Shown here piece after piece: positions 42,920-50,525 of a stretch of 64,000 nucleotides of DNA; position 1 is the stretch's first letter, and every line of letters begins with the position of its first letter. Location: contig NZ_SDHW01000002.1 of NCBI RefSeq assembly GCF_004118265.1, positions 186,001 to 250,000 of the forward strand, given 5' to 3'. Origin of the DNA: Lacibacter luteus. Its GTDB lineage: Bacteria; Bacteroidota; Bacteroidia; Chitinophagales; Chitinophagaceae. Under the pieces are notes generated by a model. It was given only the letters and a program-made list of their open reading frames with translations, was not told the DNA's origin and made no database searches. Made by a program: the position numbers and the translations under genes.

Positions 42920-44140
42920 ATGAAGCATGTTGGTATTTTTCTATCGAACACATTTAACAAGCAACTGTTTATTCAGCAATTACTGGAAAAGAAAAATGTT
43001 GCGCTGTTCGGTATCAGCAGCACAACCCATCTGCAGCTTTTTTCGGCCTATACAGTTCAGCAATATTTACTGGAAGAAGATATACATGGTTACTGCGGTA
43101 TTGAAGCAGCACGGGTGCAAACACTCCGCTCTATGTCGAGTGGTGAGCAGAAAAGAGTTTTGCTGCAACATTTGCTTTCGTTAAAACCCGATGTGTTGGT
43201 GCTGGATAATGTATTCGACAATTTAGATATTGCCACACAGGAAGCGTTAAAAGAACAGTTGAGCAATGCAGCAGGCAACATACAGTTTATACAACTGGCG
43301 CACCGAAAAAAAGATCTGCTTGCATTTATCATTGATCGTTTAATGCCTTCGCCCGATGGAGGATTTATAGCACTCAACGAATCGGTTATAGAACACACTT
43401 CAACCGAAGAAGCAATTGTACCGGCTCCTTTGCATCATTACAATCTTACCGGTAATGAACTGGTACGTTTTACCGATGTAAACGTAAGCTACGATGGACG
43501 ACAGGTGTTGCAGCAAATTAACTGGACCATCAGCAAAGGCGAGTTCTGGCAACTGAAAGGACCCAATGGCTCAGGCAAAACAACATTGCTTACCATGATC
43601 ACCGGCGACAATGTAAAAGGTTATGGTCAACAGTTATTTCTTTTCGGCAGAAAAAAAGGTACTGGCGAAACAGTGTGGAGCATTAAAGAAAAAGTGGGCT
43701 ACCTAACTCCTGCCATGACCGATCTTTTTGCAACAAGACATACATTGCTGCAAATGATTGTATCGGGCTATCTCGACCAGATCGGTTTGTACACAATACC
43801 CAGCGATATGCAGTTGCGTTCGGCTTACGAATGGTTACAACTGTTGCAGTTGCAACACAAAGCCAACCTTCCGTTTAATAAACTTACACAGGGCGAACAA
43901 CGGATGGCATTAATTGCAAGGGCAATGGTAAAACATCCACCCATATTGATACTCGATGAACCATTGATGGGACTTGATGATGCGAATGCAGCCAAAGTAA
44001 TTCAGCTCATTAATAAACTGGCAGCAGAAACAACTTCGGCCGTATTGTATGTATCGCATCAAACAGAAGCCGGCTTGCAGGTGCAGAAGATATTTGAGTT
44101 ACAGAAAACAGAAAATGGTTCTGTTGGCAGAACTGTTTAA
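42920..44140 (+). CDS. ModF-like double ABC ATPase with decayed first half
   Basis: The 406-residue protein aligns along its whole length with the two-domain ATPase ModF, linked to molybdate metabolism in Escherichia coli. The second half is intact: Walker A GPNGSGKTT (214-222), the ModF phrase LFGRKKGTGETVW, signature LTQGEQ and Walker B ILILDEP. The first half lacks about 100 residues including Walker A, and has a signature SSGEQKR and a Walker B (VLVLDNVFD) whose glutamate is asparagine. The first site is therefore expected not to hydrolyse ATP by itself. No molybdate transporter genes are nearby, so the role may differ from ModF. A near-consensus box (tatcttcg) lies just before the start. 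Confidence 0.8.
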   Translation: MKHVGIFLSNTFNKQLFIQQLLEKKNVALFGISSTTHLQLFSAYTVQQYLLEEDIHGYCGIEAARVQTLRSMSSGEQKRVLLQHLLSLKPDVLVLDNVFDNLDIATQEALKEQLSNAAGNIQFIQLAHRKKDLLAFIIDRLMPSPDGGFIALNESVIEHTSTEEAIVPAPLHHYNLTGNELVRFTDVNVSYDGRQVLQQINWTISKGEFWQLKGPNGSGKTTLLTMITGDNVKGYGQQLFLFGRKKGTGETVWSIKEKVGYLTPAMTDLFATRHTLLQMIVSGYLDQIGLYTIPSDMQLRSAYEWLQLLQLQHKANLPFNKLTQGEQRMALIARAMVKHPPILILDEPLMGLDDANAAKVIQLINKLAAETTSAVLYVSHQTEAGLQVQKIFELQKTENGSVGRTV

Positions 44141-44168
44141 ACCACAAGGAAACAGAAGCACAAAGTGA
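44141..44168. repeat. Widespread interspersed repeat fragment after the ModF-like stop
   Basis: Starting directly after the stop codon, accacaaggaaacagaagc and the following cacaaagtgac resemble a degenerate repeat built on accacaaag-type units that I recognise between genes in many bacteria. It causes a spurious reading frame on the other strand. Confidence 0.45.
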
Positions 44169-44174
44169 CAAAAA

Positions 44175-44210
44175 GTAAAAAGAGCGAAGATGCAGGCATC
44201 TTCGCTCTTT
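44175..44210 (-). terminator. Intrinsic terminator for the esterase gene
   Basis: A 14-15-base-pair stem (44179-44193 with 44196-44210) with almost no loop, followed on the minus strand by a T-rich tract. It can also act on the convergent ModF-like gene, with a weaker T run. Confidence 0.8.
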
Positions 44211-44282
44211 GTGCAATAGCTCGTTTATAGAAAAATTTAAAAACATGGAGCCTGACACATTCGTCAAATCCTAAATCAGACA

Positions 44283-45014
44283 TCAAAATCTTGTTTCCAG
44301 ATAATGCGGTAATAATGCCCGCCATGTATTCCAGTCGTGTGGCCACTCGTTTCCCCAAATGTCTAACTCGTAGTTAATGCCTTTGTCGTAGAGAATTTTT
44401 GCAAAACGCCCTGCACTCGATGGATCTTCGTGTGCACCACTTCCACTGAACAAATGAATATGATTGCTGTGCCGTATCTGTTCCAGTATTGCATGATCAG
44501 TTAAGTTAGGCATGTAATGCATAGGCGAATTGTAATACACCTGCTCATCGTAATAGCCTTTGGTATATTCCATCAGATCGTACACGCCACTCATAGCAAG
44601 TACACCGTTGATCAGATCGGGACGCTTTAAAAACAAATTCATACTATGCAATGCACCAAACGATGCACCGCTGGTAATAATGGGCGTATCGAACGAAGTG
44701 TTGGTTTTAATAAACGGCACCACTTCGTTAAAAATGTATTCGTTGAACTGGTTCTGACGAATGGCTTTGTGTGCACCTTCCATTTCATTGTTCATCCAGC
44801 TTTCGGTATTAATGCTGTTTACCGAATACACTTTTACTTTTCCTGCTTCAATCCACGGACTGATTGCATCGATCAACTGAAAACGTTCGTATTCCAGGTA
44901 ATCGGCAGCAGCTGTTGGTACCAGCAGCAATGCAAATCCATAATGACCATAAATTGCAATGGGCATATCTTTATTTAAAGCGGGACTGTACCAGCCGGAT
45001 AATTCTCTCTGCAT
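44283..45014 (-). CDS. Putative esterase (alpha/beta-hydrolase)
   Basis: The 243-residue protein is an esterase-family alpha/beta-hydrolase of the Fes/YbbA-like type. The nucleophile S118 lies in ITSGASFGALHS, the acid in the GAHEDPSSAG region and the histidine in NEWPHDWNTW. The start SGWYSPALNKDMPIAIYGHYG is a family-type strand. There is no signal peptide, so it is cytoplasmic. Related enzymes hydrolyse ferric-siderophore or sugar esters, but the neighbours (ferritin upstream on the same strand) give only a weak hint of iron. Confidence 0.8.
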   Translation of the reverse strand: MQRELSGWYSPALNKDMPIAIYGHYGFALLLVPTAAADYLEYERFQLIDAISPWIEAGKVKVYSVNSINTESWMNNEMEGAHKAIRQNQFNEYIFNEVVPFIKTNTSFDTPIITSGASFGALHSMNLFLKRPDLINGVLAMSGVYDLMEYTKGYYDEQVYYNSPMHYMPNLTDHAILEQIRHSNHIHLFSGSGAHEDPSSAGRFAKILYDKGINYELDIWGNEWPHDWNTWRALLPHYLETRF

Positions 45015-45111
45015 AAATTAAGTTTTGTAAAAGGCATAGCATTCTTGCTATCTACCTTAATGAAGATAAACGTTAAGCATTGTTCATAAATACCTGCACA
45101 GCTATTTATAA

Positions 45112-45630
45112 TTAATGTCGTCCTCCGCCGGCAGCTCCTGGTGCGCCCATTATCGACACATCTCTGTCGAACATGTATAAACCACTCTTATCTGCACCAA
45201 TCAGTTTCAGTTTATCCATGATCTGGCGTGCAAGTGCTTCTTCTTCTATCTGCTCACTCACATACCATTGCAGAAAGTTGTGCGTGGTATAATCTTTTTC
45301 TTTTAAGCAGATATCTACCAAACGGTTTATTTCAGTACTCACCAGTATTTCATGATCGTGTACCTGCTGAAACAATTCTCTTACTCCTTTATATTTTGTT
45401 GAAGGAGCTTTCAATGCAGGGATTACGCCATGCCCGCCACGCTCGTTAATAAACTTTACCAGCTTCAGCATGTGCATCCGCTCTTCATCGCTGTGTTTGT
45501 ACAAAAAAGCTGCAATACCACTGTAACCTTCCACTTCGGCCCAGCTGGCCATTGCTAAATAGATCTGCGAAGATTCTGCCTCGAGCAATACCTGCTCATT
45601 TAAGGCCTTTTCAATTTTTGGGGATAGCAT
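45112..45630 (-). CDS. Ferritin (FtnA type)
   Basis: The 172-residue protein is a non-haem ferritin with the ferroxidase ligands E17, E50 and H53 (LLEAESSQIYLAMASW and DEERMHMLKLVKFINERGG) and a later EQIEEE helix. It stores iron in a 24-mer. The C-terminal extension after LKLIGADKSGLYMFDRD is rich in glycine and alanine (GAPGAAGGG, ending RH). Bacterioferritin's haem methionine is missing. I see no iron-regulator site in the leader. The transcription direction is the same as for the esterase downstream, with a 97-base gap. Confidence 0.93.
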   Translation of the reverse strand: MLSPKIEKALNEQVLLEAESSQIYLAMASWAEVEGYSGIAAFLYKHSDEERMHMLKLVKFINERGGHGVIPALKAPSTKYKGVRELFQQVHDHEILVSTEINRLVDICLKEKDYTTHNFLQWYVSEQIEEEALARQIMDKLKLIGADKSGLYMFDRDVSIMGAPGAAGGGRH

Positions 45631-45739
45631 ATATATGTATTTAGTTCGTGTAAGTTACGATAACGGGAGATTTTTACCTGCAAACCGTCATAAAACTGCT
45701 AAAATGGAAAAACAGCAACCAAACTCCCGTGTTTGTTGC

Positions 45740-45747
45740 TAAATTTG
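45740..45747 (+). promoter_or_regulatory. -7 promoter box of the Nfu-type gene
   Basis: TAAATTTG is an exact TAnnTTTG box ending 20 bases before the ATG at 45768. Confidence 0.5.
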
Positions 45748-45767
45748 CTGCTTAAAGTTTCAACATC

Positions 45768-46364
45768 ATGATTCAAACAGGAAACCCCGTTATCAGCATC
45801 TATACAGAAATGACGCCTAACCCGGAAACCATGAAGTTTGTGGCCAACAAACTCCTGTATCCCGGCAAGAGCATCGATTTCCCCGAAGTTTCAACAGCTG
45901 ATGCTTCGCCGCTGGCGCAGGAACTGTTTGGTTTTCCGTTTGTGAAAGCCGTGTTCATTGCCAGCAATTTTGTTACACTTACACGTTCTTCTCCCGATAC
46001 CGATTGGCAGGAACTGATTCCTACCATCCGCCAGTTTTTGAAAGATTACCTGGAAGAAGGTAAAGCTGTGATCGACGAATCGAAAGTGGTAGAGCCGGTG
46101 AAGGAAGAAGTGGTGCTGAGCGGCGATGAAAGCGATGTGGTAAAACGCATCCAGGAAATTTTAGAAAACTATGTAAAGCCTGCGGTTGAAATGGATGGCG
46201 GTGCTATTCAGTTCAAAAGCTTTAAAGATGGTAAAGTAAACCTGGCTTTGCAGGGAAGCTGCAGCGGTTGTCCATCATCGATGATCACACTCAAAGCAGG
46301 TATTGAAGGAATGATGAAGCGCATGATTCCTGAAGTGGAAGAAGTAGTGGCAGAAGCAGAATAA
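45768..46364 (+). CDS. Nfu-type iron-sulfur cluster carrier
   Basis: The 198-residue protein has two domains: an N-terminal Nfu_N part (TEMTPNPETMKFVANK and LAQELFGFPFVKAVFIASNFV, about 10-90) and a C-terminal NifU part (about 125-195) with the cluster-binding C165-xx-C168 in GSCSGCPSSMITL. It carries an Fe-S cluster to target proteins. Unlike bacterial NfuA, it uses the N-terminal domain found in mitochondrial Nfu1 and many Bacteroidota. It stands alone with its own promoter and terminator. Confidence 0.93.
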   Translation: MIQTGNPVISIYTEMTPNPETMKFVANKLLYPGKSIDFPEVSTADASPLAQELFGFPFVKAVFIASNFVTLTRSSPDTDWQELIPTIRQFLKDYLEEGKAVIDESKVVEPVKEEVVLSGDESDVVKRIQEILENYVKPAVEMDGGAIQFKSFKDGKVNLALQGSCSGCPSSMITLKAGIEGMMKRMIPEVEEVVAEAE

Positions 46365-46386
46365 GTTTTTTTAATTGATAAGATTG

Positions 46387-46418
46387 AAGCGTTGCATGAA
46401 AGTGCAGCGCTTTTTTGT
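46387..46418 (+). terminator. Intrinsic terminator after the Nfu-type gene
   Basis: A ten-base-pair stem (46387-46396 with 46403-46412, one G-U pair), six-base loop and a T run. Confidence 0.88.
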
Positions 46419-46490
46419 TTTGCAGTCCTCATTTGATCTGTACCTTTCTTTCTGCATCCATTTTCTATCTTTATCAAAAATCTACCAACA

Positions 46491-47225
46491 ATGAAACCAA
46501 AAGCTGCACTCTTGTTTTTACTCGTCAGCGGTACAACTGCTGGCGCTTCGTTTGCACAGATCACAACCAAACGCATTGCTACTACACCCACAACGGTCAA
46601 TATCAGAGCCATCAACCCATCTGCAGATTCATTGAAAGTAATGGGCGCAAGAAACAAGGTAACAATGGTAAATGCCAACAGCATCAAACAAACCATGCAG
46701 CTGGCAGGAGCTAAATATGCTGCGTACAAAACCGGTGTAGAAATACCTGCCAACTATCTCGGTAGTGGTGATGAGAAATCGCTTTTTCGAGTAACGATCA
46801 ATGGATCGTGGTCGGTATCGGATGGTGCAATTGCACTGCTGCCCGGTAACGAAGGAATGATCAGCTACAAACTTAAATTGGAGAACGGAAAAAAATATGT
46901 GCTGAAACTGCTTTACACAAAAGAAAAGCCCGGCTCTTTATTAGTACACAACCAGATTGCGCTTACAAACTATAACGATATTGTTCAGGACGATGTGATG
47001 TTCTCCATTGCAGAAACAAAGTCTTTTAGTAAGCCGAGTGAACTTTCGTTTATTATTACGCCATACGTGTACGATGATATTAAAAGAACAAAATACACGC
47101 CAGGTGCAGAAGTGGAATGTATTGTGCAGATATCATTAGGAAAAGAGAATGGAGTAACCAAAAACAATGAACTTGATTATAACATGAACGTATTAAAACT
47201 GGTTATAAAAGAAATCGACTTCTGA
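46491..47225 (+). CDS. Exported protein of unknown function
   Basis: I do not recognise a family. The 244-residue product has a signal peptide (MKPKAALLFLLVSGTTAGAS, cut near AQI). The mature part is beta-rich, including KSLFRVTINGSWSVSDGAIA, MISYKLKLENGKKYVLKLLY, LIHNQIAL-like strands and AEVECIVQISLG, with no T9SS C-terminal domain and a single cysteine. It is probably periplasmic or outer-membrane attached. It has its own unit, with a terminator shared with the convergent T9SS gene. Confidence 0.75.
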   Translation: MKPKAALLFLLVSGTTAGASFAQITTKRIATTPTTVNIRAINPSADSLKVMGARNKVTMVNANSIKQTMQLAGAKYAAYKTGVEIPANYLGSGDEKSLFRVTINGSWSVSDGAIALLPGNEGMISYKLKLENGKKYVLKLLYTKEKPGSLLVHNQIALTNYNDIVQDDVMFSIAETKSFSKPSELSFIITPYVYDDIKRTKYTPGAEVECIVQISLGKENGVTKNNELDYNMNVLKLVIKEIDF

Positions 47226-47242
47226 ACAACAGTTCAACAAAG

Positions 47243-47272
47243 AAAAAGCGGAGATCAAACTCCGCTTTTTTA
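47243..47272. terminator. Bidirectional terminator between two convergent secreted-protein genes
   Basis: An 11-base-pair stem aaaaagcggag (47243-47253 with 47260-47270) with a six-base loop and A/T tracts on both sides. Confidence 0.9.
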
Positions 47273-47296
47273 TTGAACAGGAAAAACCAAAAAACA

Positions 47297-48709
47297 CTAC
47301 TGTACAATTATTTTTTGAACAAGTCCGCTAACAGGCGCCCGTAACAAATACACACCCGCCCGCAAACCATTCACCTGTTGTTTCTGCAGGTTGGTAACAA
47401 TAAACTTGCTGATTGCTTTACCATCGATGGTAAACAACTCAACAACGGTTGGCTCTTCAATTCCTTCAATGCTGAAATAGAAGTTACCACGATTAGGATT
47501 GGGTCCAACTGTCAACTTCGGCTCAGCAGTCAACTGCACGCCTTGTTTTGTATCGATCGTTGTATTGTTATTCGGTTTTCCTTTGCCACCACCTTTCGGT
47601 GTGTATGTCTTAACATCAGAAAAACAAATATTATCGGTAAGCGATACAATGCGTAAACGGTATTCCGCAACATCGGCCAGCGGATTAGCATCTGTAAAAC
47701 TATAACTCAATGCTGTGCTGCTGTTGCCGCCAATGGCATTGCTGCCGGCATAACCAATCTGGCTGAAAACTGTTTCGGTTTTTAGTTTACGATCAACAGC
47801 AAAACCTTTGTTGTTTGTCTCAGTAGCGGTTGTCCACGTAATGCTTACTGTGTTTTGCTTTGCAGATTTTACATTCAATGCTACACCTGTTGCTGAACAA
47901 CCGGGAGCAACAACAACATCTGTACCCAACGTATATTTTGAAAAACTGTTAATGCCTGTTTTTTCAACATAGTTGAGTGTAGTACTTCTGGATGTTTGTG
48001 AAAGATTGGTCCAGCTTGTACCATCATTTGTTTGATACAGTACAAAACTGTTTTCATCCAATCCGTTTTTCTCTGCATCAAAATAAATGAACTGCATACT
48101 TGCATTTAAGCTGGTATTATTTTGCGGAGTAATAACATAATAACGGTTGATGCTTTTTGTTAATCCGTTTCCGCTTTGCGGCAAATGCCCACGCCTGATG
48201 GTTACTGTTCCAAGATTGGCTGTACTGGTAATAAACGCACCAAGGTAACCGGGGTTGGCCGACTGTGGTGCATTGAGCGTTGTGGTATACACAACTTCGC
48301 CACCTGTAGTGCCAATGATGCGGCTTGTTTCTTTTTCGTTATACAAGGCAGCACCATTATTGAGTGTAACTGTTTTGCCATTCAGGTTCAGATTACCGGA
48401 ACTAAAAATGAGCAACCCACTCACCTGCATGTTTGTTTGCAGGTTCACCTGTGCATTGTTTGATTTTTGCAACTCAAGCCGTTGAACTTGCAAGGATGTT
48501 GAACTGCTGATTGTATTTGTTTGCACTCCGCTGAAACGAAGCAAACCATCGCCGGGCAAAAATGTACCGTTGTTTACAAAGTTCATGTCCTGCAGGTTTA
48601 CTGTTACCTGTCCGGTTGTAATCCATTGGACACCGCTCTGTATTGTTAGTTGTGCCATACTCTGCATGGATAAGAATCCAAGCAGGATGACGGCTAAATA
48701 TTTTTTCAT
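47297..48709 (-). CDS. Secreted protein with T9SS type A sorting domain
   Basis: The 470-residue protein has a signal peptide (MKKYLAVILLGFLSMQSMAQ), then a beta-helix-like region with regular short strands (about 20-160), a Fn3-like domain near 270-370 and a T9SS type A sorting domain (about 400-470: KLTVGPNPNRGNFYFSIEG and NGLRAGVYLLRAP). It should be secreted through the outer membrane. The function is unknown; no enzyme motif is visible. It is 45 bases downstream of the C1q-like gene on the same strand, and both are surface proteins. Confidence 0.85.
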   Translation of the reverse strand: MKKYLAVILLGFLSMQSMAQLTIQSGVQWITTGQVTVNLQDMNFVNNGTFLPGDGLLRFSGVQTNTISSSTSLQVQRLELQKSNNAQVNLQTNMQVSGLLIFSSGNLNLNGKTVTLNNGAALYNEKETSRIIGTTGGEVVYTTTLNAPQSANPGYLGAFITSTANLGTVTIRRGHLPQSGNGLTKSINRYYVITPQNNTSLNASMQFIYFDAEKNGLDENSFVLYQTNDGTSWTNLSQTSRSTTLNYVEKTGINSFSKYTLGTDVVVAPGCSATGVALNVKSAKQNTVSITWTTATETNNKGFAVDRKLKTETVFSQIGYAGSNAIGGNSSTALSYSFTDANPLADVAEYRLRIVSLTDNICFSDVKTYTPKGGGKGKPNNNTTIDTKQGVQLTAEPKLTVGPNPNRGNFYFSIEGIEEPTVVELFTIDGKAISKFIVTNLQKQQVNGLRAGVYLLRAPVSGLVQKIIVQ

Positions 48710-48753
48710 AACTGATGTTTACGTTAGGTATATAACTTCTTTTCTCAACTGAA

Positions 48754-50094
48754 TTAGTTCACTTTAAACACAAGGTGACCGTTAAAGTATTGTTGTGCAT
48801 CTAACGCTATATCGAGGTAGGAAGGAAGGCCCAATGTATTTGTATGCGAAGTGCTGATCCAGATCACATCACCTTTTTGCAATAAAAGATCACTGCTTAA
48901 GTTCAACTGTAAGTTTTCTGTACTGTTCATATAGCTACCTGATCTTGCCATTGTATATATTTTACTATCTCTGATCAACATGAGCGAAATTTTGATTTGC
49001 GTATAGTCAAAGAGAAGATTTTCTTCATACTTCAAACCGGCATCAAAATGATAAAGCCCTGTAACCGGCACGGTAAATTTGCTCCCGTTTAAATCAAATC
49101 CACTTCCATAATCATAGTTTTCGTATTTGTAATAAACCTGGTTATCGATCTCTCCCAAAAATGAAGAGCCCGAAATCAAGTCTTCTAATTCCTCGCCACT
49201 TAAAACACCGTACGATCTGAATGCAATTTTAGGAGTGGCTTCTGCTTGTGGTTGCCAATCGGCATTTCCTTGTGCATCTGTGCTTGTTAAAACATATCCT
49301 GCCGCAGGAGCTGTAGGAGTACCTGCAATTCTTACTTTACCAATAACATTAAATGCCAGACCACCTGCAGTACTCACTGTACTTAATGCTGTGCCTGTTG
49401 TGCTGGATGCATAAACACCGGTACCTGTATTTGTATGACCATATATACCAATGCCTGCCTCGTTAGAACCACGCACACCATACCCACCTCCAATTGTTGA
49501 AACACCATACAAGCCGCTGCTGCCGCTTGCTGTGGCTTCGCCCAATATTGCGTTGCCGGAAGAGTTCACAGCTTTAATGGTTGGAAATACGTTTGAACCA
49601 AATCCATAAATAGCGGTGCTGTTGTTACTGCTGGCGAAAACTCCGAAGCCATTTGTTGATAATGCATTTACCCCGGCACCATTATAGCTGTTACCATATA
49701 CACCGGCACCAGCAGAGCCTGAACCTTCAATAGCAGCACCATTACCTGTGTTAATTACACCCAGTGCAGATGTGGAAGAATTGGTTGAACCATTATACGG
49801 AAGCGTGAATGAGCCGCCACCTGCTATGCTGATGTTCGTCCATAAAATACCACTATAGAACCAGAATGTTTTTGTATCGGTATCAAATACCAGCAAACCC
49901 GTTGCTGGTGCAATGATGGCTGTACGTTGCGCTGTTGTCATACGTGGTACCAGCATACCTTTTGTTGTACTCTTTACATCAAGAATAGAACTGTTATCAG
50001 CAGCAGTACCATCTGTATTAACCGATACGCTTTGTGCGTTTGCAGCTGTTAGTGTAACAATACCTGCAAGCAGCAGGGAGTAGATCTTTTTCAT
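48754..50094 (-). CDS. Secreted fibre-like protein with C1q/TNF-like C-terminal domain
   Basis: The 446-residue protein has a signal peptide (MKKIYSLLLAGIVTLTAANAQ), the common Bacteroidota opening DNSSILDVKSTTKGMLVPRM and GLLVFDTDTKTFWFYSGIL, then a repetitive stretch of short glycine-rich units (such as AGVYGNSYNG, FGVFASSNNS, IGIYGHTNTG), resembling tail-fibre or beta-helix repeats. The last 140 residues look like a C1q/TNF-like jelly roll (KFTVPVTGLYHFDAGLKYEE, KGDVIWISTSHTN, FNGHLVFKVN), which trimerises in other proteins. No T9SS domain is visible. The start at 50094 gives the signal peptide. A sensor kinase gene diverges from it. Confidence 0.8.
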   Translation of the reverse strand: MKKIYSLLLAGIVTLTAANAQSVSVNTDGTAADNSSILDVKSTTKGMLVPRMTTAQRTAIIAPATGLLVFDTDTKTFWFYSGILWTNISIAGGGSFTLPYNGSTNSSTSALGVINTGNGAAIEGSGSAGAGVYGNSYNGAGVNALSTNGFGVFASSNNSTAIYGFGSNVFPTIKAVNSSGNAILGEATASGSSGLYGVSTIGGGYGVRGSNEAGIGIYGHTNTGTGVYASSTTGTALSTVSTAGGLAFNVIGKVRIAGTPTAPAAGYVLTSTDAQGNADWQPQAEATPKIAFRSYGVLSGEELEDLISGSSFLGEIDNQVYYKYENYDYGSGFDLNGSKFTVPVTGLYHFDAGLKYEENLLFDYTQIKISLMLIRDSKIYTMARSGSYMNSTENLQLNLSSDLLLQKGDVIWISTSHTNTLGLPSYLDIALDAQQYFNGHLVFKVN

Positions 50095-50136
50095 AATTAA
50101 CTTTTGGTTTTTAATTTTTTTTGTTTCTGAACTCAA

Positions 50137-50525
50137 AGATTGTTTGCAGAAAAAGGAAATAAAAATGAAGTGAAGTGATCGGTGTATTGTGCTTAGTGAA
50201 ACGGATAAATGAAAACGTTAAGCGATGAAGAAGATTCTTTTTTGATACTGTGAGGCATGAAGCAGTCTTTGGGTTATATCACACTATATTCATTTTTAGA
50301 TTGCTTCGTACCTCGCAATGACGCTCCTTTTATAAACGTCACTGCGACGAAGGAAGCAGTCTGGTCTTAAAAATAGCTCTGCAACAAAGATTGTGTCGTT
50401 CCTCGCAATGACATTGCACTATTACATCACTTCGGCATTCGTTTTATCCGTTTCGCATAAAAAAACAGCGGTTTGGCAGTTGGGCTTTTTGGTTTCAATA
50501 GCAATAGTTGCTATTTTGATCGCTG
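50137..50525. other. 389-base gap with REP-like repeats
   Basis: No real gene is present; a plus-strand reading frame at 50393-50662 crosses a repeat and overlaps the sensor gene. The gap holds the promoter regions of the divergent C1q-like and sensor genes and three copies of a short palindromic repeat (50297-50413). A loose -7 box (TATTTTG) is present near 50513-50519. Confidence 0.7.
50297..50413. repeat. REP-like palindromic repeat, three arms
   Basis: One arm (50297-50323) ends cctcgcaatgacg; a diverged inverse arm (50337-50362, cgtcactgcgac...) pairs with it through G-U and mismatched pairs; a third arm, in the first orientation, is at 50387-50413 (ends cctcgcaatgaca). I recognise the unit cgtcattgcgaggaacgaag as a widely scattered intergenic repeat of bacteria. 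Confidence 0.75.

Noticed and set aside
44010-44267. 85-residue minus-strand reading frame with leucine-rich phrases
   Set aside because: It reads through an interspersed repeat, a terminator and the antisense of the ModF-like gene.
46208-46753. 181-residue minus-strand reading frame
   Set aside because: It lies antisense across the Nfu-type gene, a terminator and the exported protein gene, and its composition is that of a shadow frame.
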